A DNA stretch of 64,000 nucleotides from Rhineura floridana (lineage: Eukaryota > Chordata > Lepidosauria > Squamata > Rhineuridae): positions 20,733,501-20,797,500 of the forward strand of contig NC_084489.1 of NCBI RefSeq assembly GCF_030035675.1. The letters run 5' to 3'. The position numbers were made by a program, and so were the translations under genes. A model generated the notes under the pieces. It made no database searches. It saw nothing but the letters and a program-made list of their open reading frames with translations, and was not told where the DNA came from. This document shows positions 1 through 12,500 of this stretch, one piece after another. Every line of letters starts with the position of its first letter. The stretch's first letter is position 1.

Positions 1-423
1 CTGTTGTCTCCACATAGAGAAATCTGTAGTTTAGATTCATATTTTCATATTAGGTTAATGATATCATTTTGTACATTTTTCCCTGGCTTCCACCTTAATG
101 TAAACAATATTTGGGATGTGATAAAAATAGTCTTGGGGTGGGACTGGAATAGGATAGTGGTGGACTACACAAATCTACTTTAGGATAAGATTATATTGCA
201 TTTCTCAGAAAAATAACGTATTTGAGTTCATGACTGGATAACTGACACTACAGTTCTGGAACCTGCTATAGTTTTGGAATCTATGGCATTTATTTTTAAA
301 GGGCAACTGAGGAAAAATATAGGGGCAGTGAAGGCTATCTGTGTATATATGCATGTTAATTGTATCATGGGCCATATTAATCACTAGGTTACTTGTTGTT
401 GCAACTGTTCATTGCTTACATAG

Positions 424-570
424 AAAGAAATTATTTGTGAAGATCTGCAACATACCTGTGAGCAGCTAAGCAACTTAACAGAAGCTTCTAAAAAACATGC
501 AGTGCTTCTTCAGTCTGCACAAGAAGACCTAATTGGGAAAGAAGCATTAATCCAAGAACTTCAGGGACAG
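424..570 (+). CDS. KIF15: KIF15 coding exon (first in window)
   Basis: Acceptor ends in acatag and the donor is gtaaat. The exon is 147 bp, 49 codons, phase 0 at both ends. It encodes KEIICEDLQHTCEQLSNLTE followed by ASKKHAVLLQSAQEDL and KEALIQELQGQ, matching the human KIF15 tail segment around EASKKHSGLLQSAQEE. Confidence 0.93.
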
Positions 571-3500
571 GTAAATATTGGCAGTACCCCCGCTGAGAAA
601 TGGCAGAAGAGAAAAACAAGCTTATTGACTTGACCTATCCTATTGTAGTCCAGAGTGGTTCCTTTTGTGTCGTAAGAGTAGTGGTGTTCAGGCATAATGC
701 TAAAATATGATTTAGAGCCAGGATCATTAAAAAGATATGTGCGGGCACAATGACACTTTTGGGGACTTCCTGGTGCCTGCAAAGTCTCTGTGCTCCCACC
801 TCAGGATCTTACAGATCATTATTATTTTAAAATTGTGGGGTGCCCTCAAAAATAGCCATCAAATCATAGGCCACCTCTGTCCACAGATCTTTTCTGTGAT
901 TTGTTGGTAGTTTTGAAATTGAGGGCCTATGCCTTGGATCCATTTTTTGTTGGTGGTGGTGTTGCTGGCAAGCACCAGATTTATGATTTTTACTGTGCCA
1001 GTCTACATAAGCTTTAATGTGATAGGGTTGTATCCAGTGAAGTGGCCACATTCACACAAGGACTTCAAATTGTGAAATGGAACTTCCACTTCCTTGCCTC
1101 TCCCCGAGTGCTGACCTTTCCCACCCTCAATCTGCTCTGGAGGAGTGGGGGGATGTGGGGGGAGGAGTGGGAGGGAACATTCCTTTATGCAAGCGGAGGT
1201 CCGTGCACAAACTGGACAGCTTCTTTGGATCCAACACCAGGGTTTTTTTAGGATCCCATGTGAAATCATAAAATGGAACCGCTCGTATCTGTCATTTTAT
1301 GAAAAAGCAAACTGTACCCGTGTACGTGCAATTTCTGTCTATTGTGGGAAGTAACCCTGGGAAGGGCGATGGTGCCCACGGTACTCTTTAAAAATTCCAA
1401 TATGCCCATCAGCCCCCAAAAGTTGGTGAATGCCCTTAAGGATCATCAGCTTCACCCACCTCCAACACAGCTATGAGGAGGAGATTTTAAGCTTTTGCTT
1501 TTTTTAAACCTTAAATTTTTAGCATTAAGCTTGAACCTGGACAAACTGACAAGCTTGGGTAATCTTGCTCAGTTTGGCTGTGCATGCCTGTTCCCAGCAG
1601 GGGTTGGCAGCCAAGCTAAGTCAGGTTAAGCCCCTGCTCATCACCTGATGAGGGAGGGTTAAATCGTCCTCAGAATGGCAGGATTCCATGCAAACCCTTT
1701 CCTGATTCAGAACTATAGGAATGCAGCACACGTTCTGGTAGTATTAGCTTGTTTCAGTTTTGCTGGGCCAGTGTGCTCTGCAGGCATCGTTACTGCATAT
1801 CTATGAATTTATTGTACTACAGAGGGCTAAACTTGGACTTTTTGTCCCATCATTTTGACAGTCAAGATTAGCTATTAATTCAATTTCTTTACATTTGAGG
1901 CAGTGATAGCTGTTTAAAAAGAGTGTAGAACAAACAATCAGTGGTATGGAATTCCAAACTTCATTAAAATATCCATATTTTAGTTACATATAAGAGGGCA
2001 TCAGAAAATGTGTATATTTTAATCATGCTGAAAATTGTGCAGAGGAGAGAATGTAATACGAAAGAGCACTCCCCACACTTATACACAAAATGTGAAATAC
2101 ATTCCAGTCCTGCTTGTCTCTTACCGTGATACGAAACAGCTGTCAGTTCCCTCAGCAATGCTAGATGAGGAAGGGCAATACGTTGGCAGATGAGAAAGTT
2201 CATGCTGCTTATGCTATGAGGCCCAGTTCTTGCGGTAGTAGCTTTGTAATGCATGGCTCCCCTGCCACACACACCCTCTCATTCCCTGTGCCTAGCATTG
2301 TAGCATGCACCCGCTGTGACTAGAAACCAAAATGCAGTCCCTTCTTGATATCAGGTCCTTAAATGTGCTGTGAATATATATTTATTCAAATGTCACAAGA
2401 GCCCATGCAACAGACTCTCAAGATATAAAGGATAGCAATTAGCAGCTGGAAACATGTTACCCACATACAAATGTTTTCATGCTACATTGGTATAAAAGTC
2501 TAAGCTTTTTTCTCACAGAGGCCCTTGCTAAAGTGTATTGTCTTCTAATGGGTGGCAGAATTAGGTTCTAGTGGTATGACACATCTGGAAATATTCCAGA
2601 TTCTCAGAGAAACATCTAGAACCATGTTTGTCTATTTGTGACCTTTGAATGCCAGTTATTCAATCTGTTGGCATTTTCTATAGCTGGACAAAAAGACAGA
2701 AGAATTGGAAAACAAGAGACATGAATACGAAGCTAAAATGCACCAAATAGATCATGTTATGGAATCTGCTGTGGTAGCACTTCCACAGGTATGATATTTC
2801 TCAGGAAACAGTCTAGCTTTTTATTATATGCACTTAACTTTCATGAAATGTTTACTGCAAGTACGCCTGATAAAAGAAGAGGTACTGATCTATAACAAGG
2901 CAAAGAGCTGTACCAGAATTAGTTTTTATATTTAATTTTCAATAAATATAAATATAAAAATATATTGTTGTTGGAGCTGTGGTCATGCGGAGCTGAGGAG
3001 AAAATGAAAAAAGTGAGCATTGCTTATATTAAGGCTTCATAAATCTGTCCCGTTATAAGCCATTTGAAGTGTATTCAGAAATAATGTCCAGCTTAATAGT
3101 TTAAATGTTTTTGCGTTTGCTTAATAGAGCCCCCATACCCCATCAAACAGCCTAGGAAAACTGTTAGAAACACATGAGCAAGAGATAGCAGACAGGAGAG
3201 CCTCTGCAATTACCCTGGAATGTCTTGTATCTGAATTGAATGAAGAAAGAGATGCTAAAAACAATGAAATTCTAAGATTAAAGGTAAATGTCTCAGGTGC
3301 TTTGTATTCATGTTTACGTGCTGTTGTTCTGAAAATAAGATCTTAATCATCGTGATGGATCATCTTCTGAAAGGGATTGGGGGGAACAAACAAGTCACTG
3401 GGCAAACATCTTCGAATAAAGAAACTGGTTCCATGCATAGTCTTTCCAATCCTATAGAGAGCTTTATAATTGACTTTTTTTGCTGATGCAAAGCATGTAA

Positions 3501-6500
3501 ATCTGATGTGGACTTCAAGAGTACTTGGAACAGTTATGAAATGCTTGTTTCAAATCAATTGGATCATGTGCTTTTGTTTAGAGTCAATTATGTGAATTGG
3601 AAAACATCCGTCTGGAAATGCAAGTGTTAATGGCAAACAACAGAAATCTACAGAGCCAGCTGGAAGAAGTCAGGAGAGGAAGAAAGATCAGGTATAACTC
3701 AATGCCAAGTAACAGGATGGCTTGCATAAAATCCTTCAGTAATAACCAAAGAGAGCAAATTTTCTTGCAGTTGTACAAATAGTTTGTACAAACTTCATAC
3801 CAGGCCCTTTGTGCCTTATTACAAATGACTTCTTAAATTCTGTTATCATGCTTGCTCAGGACACGTCTCTTGTCGTTGTTATGTGCCTCTAAGTCGACTA
3901 CAACTTTTGGCGACCCTATGAATCAGTGACCTCCAAGAGCATCTGTCATGAACCACCCTGTTCAGATCTTGTAAGTTCAGGTCTGTGGCTTCCTTTATGG
4001 AATCAATCCATCTCGTTTGGCCTTCCTCTTTTTCTACTCCTTGCTGTTTTTCCCAGCATTATTATCTTTTCTAATGAATCATGTTCTCATGATGTGTCCA
4101 AAGTATGATAACCTCAGTTTCATCATTTTAGCTTCTAGTGATAGTTCTGGTTTAATTTGTTCTAACACCCAATTATTTGTCTTTTTTGCAGTCCATGGTA
4201 TGCGCAAAGCTCTTGTCCAACACCACATTTCAAATGAGTTGATTTTTCTCTTATCCACTTTTTTCACTGTCCGACTTTAACATCCATACATAGAGATCAG
4301 AAATACCATGGTCTGAATGATCCTGACTTTAGTGTTCAGTGATACATCTTTACATTTGAGGACCTTTTCTAGTTCTCTCACAGGTGCCCTCCCCAGTCCT
4401 AGCCTTCTTCTGATTTCTTGACTATTGTCTCCATTTTGGTTAATGATTGTGCCAAGGTATTGATAATCCTTGAAAAGTTCAACGTCCTCATTGTCAACTG
4501 TATAATTGCATAAATCTTCTGTTGTCATTACTTTAGTCTTGTTGACGTTCAGCTGTAGTCCTGCTTTTGTGCTTTCCTCTTTAACTTTCATCAGCATTCG
4601 TTTCAAATCATTACTGGTTTCTGCTAGTGGTATGGTACCGCCTGCATATCTTAAATTATTGATATTTCTCCCTCCAGTTTTCACACCTCCTTCATCTTGG
4701 TCCAATCCTGCTTTCCGTATGATATGTTCTGCGTACAGATTAAATAAATAAGGTGATAAAATACACCCCTGTCTCACACCCTTTCCGATGGGGAACCAAT
4801 CAGTTTCTCCATATTCTGTCCTTACAGTAGCCTCTTGTCCAGAGTATAGGTTGCGCATCAGGATAATCAGATACTGTGGCACTCCCATTTCTTTTAAAGC
4901 ATTCCATAGTTTGTCATGATCTACACAGTGAAAGGGTTTGCTGTAATCTATAAAGCACAGGGTGATTTTCTTCTGAAATTCCTTGGTCCGTTCCATTATC
5001 CAACGTATGTTTGCGATATGATCTCTGGTGCCTCTTCCCTTTTTAAATCCAGCTTGGACGTCTGCCATCTCTCACTCCATATATGGCAAGAGCCTTTGTT
5101 GTAGAATCTTGGGCATTACTTTACTTGCATGGGATATTAAGGCAATAGTTCGATAATAACTGCATTCCCTGGGATCCCCTTTCTTTGGAATTGGGATGTA
5201 TATGGAACGCTTCCAGTCTGTGGGCCATTGTTTAGTTTTCCATATTTCTTGACAGATTTTAGTCAAATTTTGGACTGATTCAGTCTCAGTAGCTTGTAGC
5301 AACTCTATTGGTATGCTGTCTATTCCTGGTGATTTGTTTCTTCCAAGAATTTTAAGAGCAGCTTTCACCTCACATTCTAAAATTTCTGGTTCTTCATCAT
5401 ATGGTTCCTCCATGAATGAATCTGTCATCCTAGCATCTCCTTTATAGAGTTCTTCAGTGTATTGCTTCCATCTTCCTTTTATTTCATCTCGGTCAGTCAG
5501 TGTGTTCCCCTGTTGATGTCTCTACATGCCTGCAAACTACTACTTCATGTTCAGGGATTAAGCTTTTCTGCAACACAAATGACCAAGGCGGAGTTTTCTC
5601 AAGCACTAGAGGGACCTCTCCCCATTGTGGCACTTGTTCTGTTCTGCCAGAGGACAGGCAACTATTACCGTATATTCCGGCGTATAAGACGACTGGTCGT
5701 ATAAGACGACCCCCAACTTTTCCAGTTAAAATATAGAGTTTGGGATATACTCGCTGTATAAGACTACCCCTGCTTATGACATGCAGGTACTTAGCAGGAA
5801 AACTGTCACATATAAATATTAATATTTGGATTGTCCAGTTGTTTTGTTTTTGTGCCTAGGAATTACCACCAAAAACTGGGGAAAGATGTGAGAAATCTTT
5901 TTTTTAAAAGCAACATTAAATGCCTAGACTCTAGTTTCCAACACTATGGAGTATTTATTGATTGATTAAGAGAATTTATATCCTGCCCTTTTGCAGTTAA
6001 CAACAGAGCTCAGCACAGCTTACAAATATAGTAAAAACAATAAAAATACACAATCAGAGAAAAACAAGCCAAAGTGTTAGGAAAAGGAGTCTTTCACACC
6101 ACATGCTCAGTTCTAAATACTGTTGCAGCAAGTTTTACAAGTTCCTCCAGTATTCCACTGGTGCAGGCACTCAGACATTCAAAGTACTGTATGTTTCTTA
6201 GGTTTTATAAAAGCAGAGCTTTGCTTAACTCAAAATTTCTTCTCCCTTTGATCAACCACATCTACACAGGTTCCACCTCCATACTCAAAATGAAACTGAG
6301 CCTGGAAGTGTACAACAACCCCACACATACCTTGCTAATTCGATTATCAATGCCAGGATGTCTGTCTTATCGACTACTCTCCTGCTCCCCCCACACACAC
6401 ACACACACATACCGGGCATCATGAAAGACCCAGTCCTGGGCTCAGAAAGAAAATAAATATCTGGTCCTCTTCAAAGTATTGATAAGCCTCTTGTTTTAAT

Positions 6501-9500
6501 TGAAATAATAATTATAAATTCTTGTTCTTATCACTAATGGGAGTTAATTATCTTGCATATGCTGCTGCTGCTTCTATGGCTGTAACGGAGTGAGGTTAAA
6601 GATAAGTGAAATGCAAATAGGAAAAAAAAATACAGAAGGCAGTAACACTTTCCTAAATGTAATACCATACCAACCACAACAAGATTCCTATAAGGCAAAA
6701 AACTAAGCATCTCACAACCAGTCAGGATTCCTAACCAAAAACCAAAAATATGATAAATGAAGAAATATTTATATAAGCATAACTATCAAATATATTTATT
6801 ATTTACACAAACTGTAAAGATATTTATAGTGCAATCCTAAATTTATTTATTCAGAAGCAAGTCCCAGCGTATTCAATGGGGCTTACTCAAACAGGGACAG
6901 AAATGCAACCTCAAGTGATAAGCAACTTCATTCACACAACCCAAAATTCCAAATCATGCCACTTTACACTGTTTTGCAACTGTTTATACTTGTTTTTATG
7001 GTTATTGGATTTTAAATGGCTTTATTTCTTGTTGTGAGCTGCCTTGGTTTCCAACCCAACCTCACAGGGGTGTTGGAAAGACTCCATACACACACGCACA
7101 CACTGCAGATGTATAAATACATACAGCCCATATAATAGTTTATTGTCAAACCAATTGGTCATTGCAGAAAAATCAGTATTAGTTTTTTTAAAATCAGTAT
7201 TAGTTTCCTACAGAATAAAAACTGCAATACCTAAGTAAGCCCTGCCTACTTGCTTTAAAATAGGACTGGGGGGGGGCAGAAAGAGAACACAAACACAATT
7301 CTTTTTTACATTCGCTCCAAAGTCCCATTGATTTTCAGCACATTCATAATCATGTCTACTCAAAAGTAATTCCTACTGAATTCAATAGGATTTACTCTGG
7401 ACATATGGGATTAGCACTGTTTTTACCCCCAAAAGCAACTATTGGGAAGGTTTTCAAAACACTGCCCAGGATCTGACTCCTACACACAACAGGGGGAAAA
7501 CTGAAATGTACATACCTACCCAATTTATGAGATTTTCAGATAAACAGGAGGGGAAACCACCATTTTCTGGCCTCGCAATTGCAGACACTGCCACCAAACA
7601 AACACTTCACTGACTGGCTGAAATCCTGAATGGGCGGGGTTAAAGCTACGAAGTGCTATACAGTAGTTTAAAAAAAGATTTAACCGGGGGGGGGTGCCTG
7701 ACGTTTTTATATATATCTCGAGAACCGCACCACCTAGAAACTTAATTTTTTTTTTAAATGAAAGCTGAGAATCCGGGCCACCTAAGGGGCTAGCCGGGCG
7801 CTGGGTGGCATGCTTAGAATCCGGGTAAAACCCGGCTATCCGGGCAATATGGCAACCCTAATAAGACGACACCCGGCGTATAAGACAACCCCCGACTTTG
7901 GAGAAGATTTTCCAGGGTTAAAAAGTCGTCTTATACGCCGGAATATACGGTAGTCTGTTAGAGCTGGCCCAGAAGCTAGCACATTTACCAAAAACATGTA
8001 AGAGCACAGCGTGCATAATTTTAGGAATGTAGTCTAGGTATTGAAGTGCCCTTGTTAAGGTACTCCGGAGGAAGCAAAAGAAACAAGGTCAGAGCTTTTC
8101 CAGAAATTGGGGTTTTTCTTAACCTGTAAATTGTCTGCAATTTATTGTGTTAACTATTGAAGACTATCCCAGAAAAAGAAGGGGGAATGAGGTGAGGTGA
8201 GGTGATGGTGACCCAAAGGAGGAGGATGCCTCATTGTTTTTGGGGGGTTGAAAGGAAGGAGATTTGAAAAGGTGGGAGCTGGAAAACTGACAGGAGGAGA
8301 TAGTTACACCTGTCCTTCCTTATGCCTTGTCCAAAACACATGAAGGGGGGGGCTTAGAGTTCATTCATTCATTCATTACATTTATATCCCACCTTTCCTG
8401 TAAGGAGCTGGGTAAATCCAAAATAGAAAAGGAGAAAAAGCTGTCCACCAGTTCTGCCTCCACTGTCAGAGGCAGTAGTCTTCTGAATACCAGTTGTGAG
8501 ATGCTGCAGGAGAGCATGGTGGTGTTGCGCTAAGGTCCTGCTCGAGTCCATAGGCATCTGGTTGGCCACTGTGAAAACAGGAGGCTTGATTTATGTTCTT
8601 AAAGTAGACCGTTCTCACTGCAAATAAGACCTATTGGATATGGGAGTGCAGAAAAGGGCACCTAAGGCTGGTCATTCAGAGCTTTCAAGAATCACCTTGC
8701 GTTTAGGGGCTCAAAGGTATAAGAATGGGCACCAAGCTCAGAAGCCAACTGGACTGAGTTGATCCCAGCAAGGCCACTCTCCTGGAAGTTACACTGCTTG
8801 TGTGATCTTGTGGATGTCATGCTGAGTTTCAGGGTCTAAGACCAGTTATAGTTTTAGCAAACAATACAAAAGGCTGGGTTGGTCCTAGAATGGCAACTTC
8901 CAGATGAACAAAAGAAAGATAATTGTTTTTCTCCACCACTACCCCTGCCCCTGCTTAACAAAAGGAGATGTACAATACTCAGCGTTCTCCATAGCCAACT
9001 GAGCAGTGCTATGTTGTTGCCTTGATTGAATAAGGAGGTGGTGGAGATTAAACATAAGCAATTGCAAGAGGTCCCAAGCCAGTGAAAGGATTGTGGGACA
9101 TTCCCATGTCCATCTCAATCGAGGGTGTTGGCAGGAAATTGTGAAATCATTTTGTCCTAGCTGGCTAGATCTTGCCAGTTTACATTTCCAGACTAAATGG
9201 AGTCTGTTGACCCAAAAGTACCCATGTGGGGACCCAAAATGGAAGTGAGCTGGCAACAATTCTCAGTTTCCAGAGATACTTGCTATGTAACATAGCAGCT
9301 GCATTGGAGACAAACAAATTTAAGGGCTCCTTGGGATCATGAAATATTTTGATGGCTCTTTGAATCCTGGCCTCTTTACAAGGATTCCTGTACAAACATG
9401 TCGTAGCATACCTAATCCATGAATTGGTAGCCGGCACTCTCAGCCTCAACCCTGGCCCCAGCTGCAATATGGGAAAGAGTAAGACTGGGTGATCTTACAG

Positions 9501-12500
9501 GCCTGTGGTATTTGACATGCACTGAATGTTTATTATTTTTTATTATTTAATTTATATCGTGCCCTTCCTCTCAGGAGCCCACATGTTTCATGTGTGCTAT
9601 ATAAATGATAATATTTACTTGTTTTTATATTTTTTAGCTGTTTTACTTGTCTTTAATTGTATTGATCTGCCCTGGGACTTCATGGCAAAAGATGGGTAAG
9701 AAATCTTATTTAAAAAATAGTTTATTTTTCTTTATTTCTCATTCTTGGGTTTCTTAACAGTGGTACAAAGTATCCAGATATTAAAGACCTGAGAGAGAAG
9801 GAAATTGCTGAAGGGAAACTAGCAAAGGTAATGCATCTTTTGGTTCAATTCTGGCTATCATGTCCGGTATATGGTTAGTGGTCATGTATGCTTGACTTTA
9901 ACCATTGATTTCACTTTGATTATTTTGACTTAAAATTCCTTCTGAAAATAAATAAAAATAAAAAAAATTAGTTCATTCAGATGAATTGGCTTGTATTCAA
10001 CCTCCTGCTTGATCTTCCACCCCCATGACTTTCCAAAAGTGGGGACGGGGGTGGAAGTGGCCTAACCAATTTACTATATCACTATTGTATTTTGAAAGAA
10101 AACAATGTTACTGCTGTGGAAGCTTCTCTATAATATGCTTTCCATCAGTACCAGGTTTTTTAACAATTGCAGAGTAACACCAATCTGAAATTGACATAGA
10201 TTGCATTTTCTGCAAGTATATAGCCAGGTTTCATAGCTGGTTATAGTTACAGTATAAACTATAGAGTGGAGACATGACTATTACAGAAAATAACTTGTCT
10301 GTCAGTGAATAAATTTGTATCATTGCTGCTGTAACTTCTAAATACCACAGTTATGTGACATTTCTATTTTTTTTCATCAGAGTAAAGCAATGGAAGAAAT
10401 ACTGAAAGTTACATCAGAGTAAGTTAAATATTTCTGAATTAATAAAAACAACTATATGCAAATATTCACTATTCACATACAGCTAAGATGAGTCTGCATA
10501 GCACTGAACATTCACTTTTAAGATTAAAAAACAAGTGTTCCACATGGCATGACTTTGCTTTCTGAAACATCAGGAAGCTTTCAGCCAGCAGATGGCAGCA
10601 GCAAACTTGCATATTTGCCACAAGACTGCTTTCTGGGCTCCCTTTGGTAGGAAGGCTGGGATTATAAATTTAATAATAATAATAATAATGAATATTTTAC
10701 AAATTTGAAGTTGGTTTGGAGCTGAAGATTCATATAGGAATACATAAGTACAGCAGATTATGCGCAGGTTGTACTGACTACAGAGGGACCAGATCACAAG
10801 GAAATGACTGGAGGAAGGTTTTATTTTTATTTGATTTATTTAGAATATTTATATTCTGCCTTATAGCCCCAAGAGGCTCTCAAGAAGTTCTCACAATAAA
10901 TGATATAGGTGTCTTTTGTACACCGCCCAGAGAGCTATTCGCTATGGGCGGTTTAAAAATGAAATTAAATAAATAAATAAATCCATACCTTAATGCTTAT
11001 GCTGAAGATTCCTTGGATTACAGCAATATAAATGACAGCCTACATAACAAAAATATTACGCTTTCATCAGCTAATTGCATGAAACCTTAATTTAATGATT
11101 GCACAAGTCTTAAGTCAGTTGCATAACTGAGATGTGAGAACTTGGAATAATGGAGCCATATGGGCAGAGTACATTATCTTCTTTTTTAATGCCACTCTCA
11201 CTTTCTTTTTTTTTATCATTAATTTTTATTCAAATTTTCAAAGACAAAAAACAAAACAAAAACAATTAAACAATAACATAAAATGTTGACTTCCGATTTG
11301 TCGCAGATCAGTTATAGGTCTACAATATATAACAATCCTGTCTCTAAAATTATATTATAAAATCACTTTCCTCCAGTAGTTATCTTAATTAATCATCAAA
11401 TCTCATAAACATTACTTTATTCTTTCCACAAAAAGTCAAAGAGAGGTTTCAATTCCTTGAGAGATATATCTTTCAGTTTTTCTCCAAATAAACATGTCGC
11501 TTAATCCATCTGATTCAAATCTGTTAGGCCCAATAATTTCAATAGCCATTCTTCCATTATCTGTATTAATTCCATCTTCCATCTTCAATAATCCTGTTAA
11601 GTCCAGTAATTTCAGTAGCCATTCTTCCATTATCAGTATCCCATAATAATCTTGTTGTTTTAGCCATAGTCCAAATAAACATATTGATTAATCCATCTCG
11701 TCAAATCTGTTAGGTCCAATAATTTCCATAACCATTCTTCCATTATCAATATTAATTCCATCTTCAATAGTCCTGTTAAATCCAGTGGTTTCAGTATCCA
11801 TTCATTCATTATCAGTATCCCATGATGATCTTGCTGTCATAGCCATAGTCATATAACAAGAGTCTGATGGGAATTTCCCCCATCACAAATATGTCCTTGC
11901 CATCAATTCTGAATATGTTGCTGAAATATTGTTGTAAAGTCACATCTCTGCTCTTCTTTTTTACAAAATGCACTGGCTCATCTCTTAAAAGTTTTTCCAT
12001 TGTCACATATTTGTAGTTAATTCCATAAATTTTTTCTATGTCAAGCCCCATCACATCATTCCAGTCAAGAATTCTGAATATGTGACTGAAATATTGCTGC
12101 AAAGTCATATCTCTGTTCTTCTTTTTTACAAAATGCACTGGCTCATCTCTTAAGAGTTTCTCCACTGTCACATATCTGTAGCCAACTCCATAGATTTTTT
12201 CTATGTCAAGCTCCATCACATCATTCCAGTCCAGAAAATTATCCAAGACATTGATAACTTTACCACCAAAATCTTCATTAATTTCTTCAGAGACAACGTT
12301 GAATTCCAAACAGTAAACTTTATTTCTAACATCCATAAACTCCAAATCTTTTTCCAATTTCACATTTGTTCCAGTCTCCAGGGCTTGTAGCTTCCCTTTA
12401 ATTTTTCTTTTCTCATCTCTAATCTCATCAAACACCTCTTTCACAGAATCTCCTACTTCTTTAAGCTCCTGTGTCATTTTGTTAAATTCAATGTTCATCT

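Larger units (their letters stand above)
5668..7950. mobile_element. TA-flanked DNA transposon, non-autonomous, 27-bp identical terminal inverted repeats
   Basis: The left end at 5668-5694 and the reverse complement of 7924-7950 are identical over 27 bp (both begin CCGTATATTCCGGCG). Each end is bordered by TA, consistent with a TA target duplication of the Tc1/mariner type. The subterminal zones carry more copies of a GTATAAGACGACCCC motif: near 5698 and 5754 on the left and near 7858-7895 on the right. I could recognise no transposase in the 2.28 kb interior, which instead holds an L2 tail (about 5945-6060), a CA repeat near 6395 and two copies of a MITE-like repeat (6835-6905, 7310-7415). 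It therefore looks non-autonomous and has collected later insertions. Confidence 0.75.

Noticed and set aside
8939-9467. Overlapping ~100-codon frames on the - strand in a KIF15 intron
   Set aside because: No family resemblance, no splice or promoter context. Possibly an old repeat, but not supportable as a gene.
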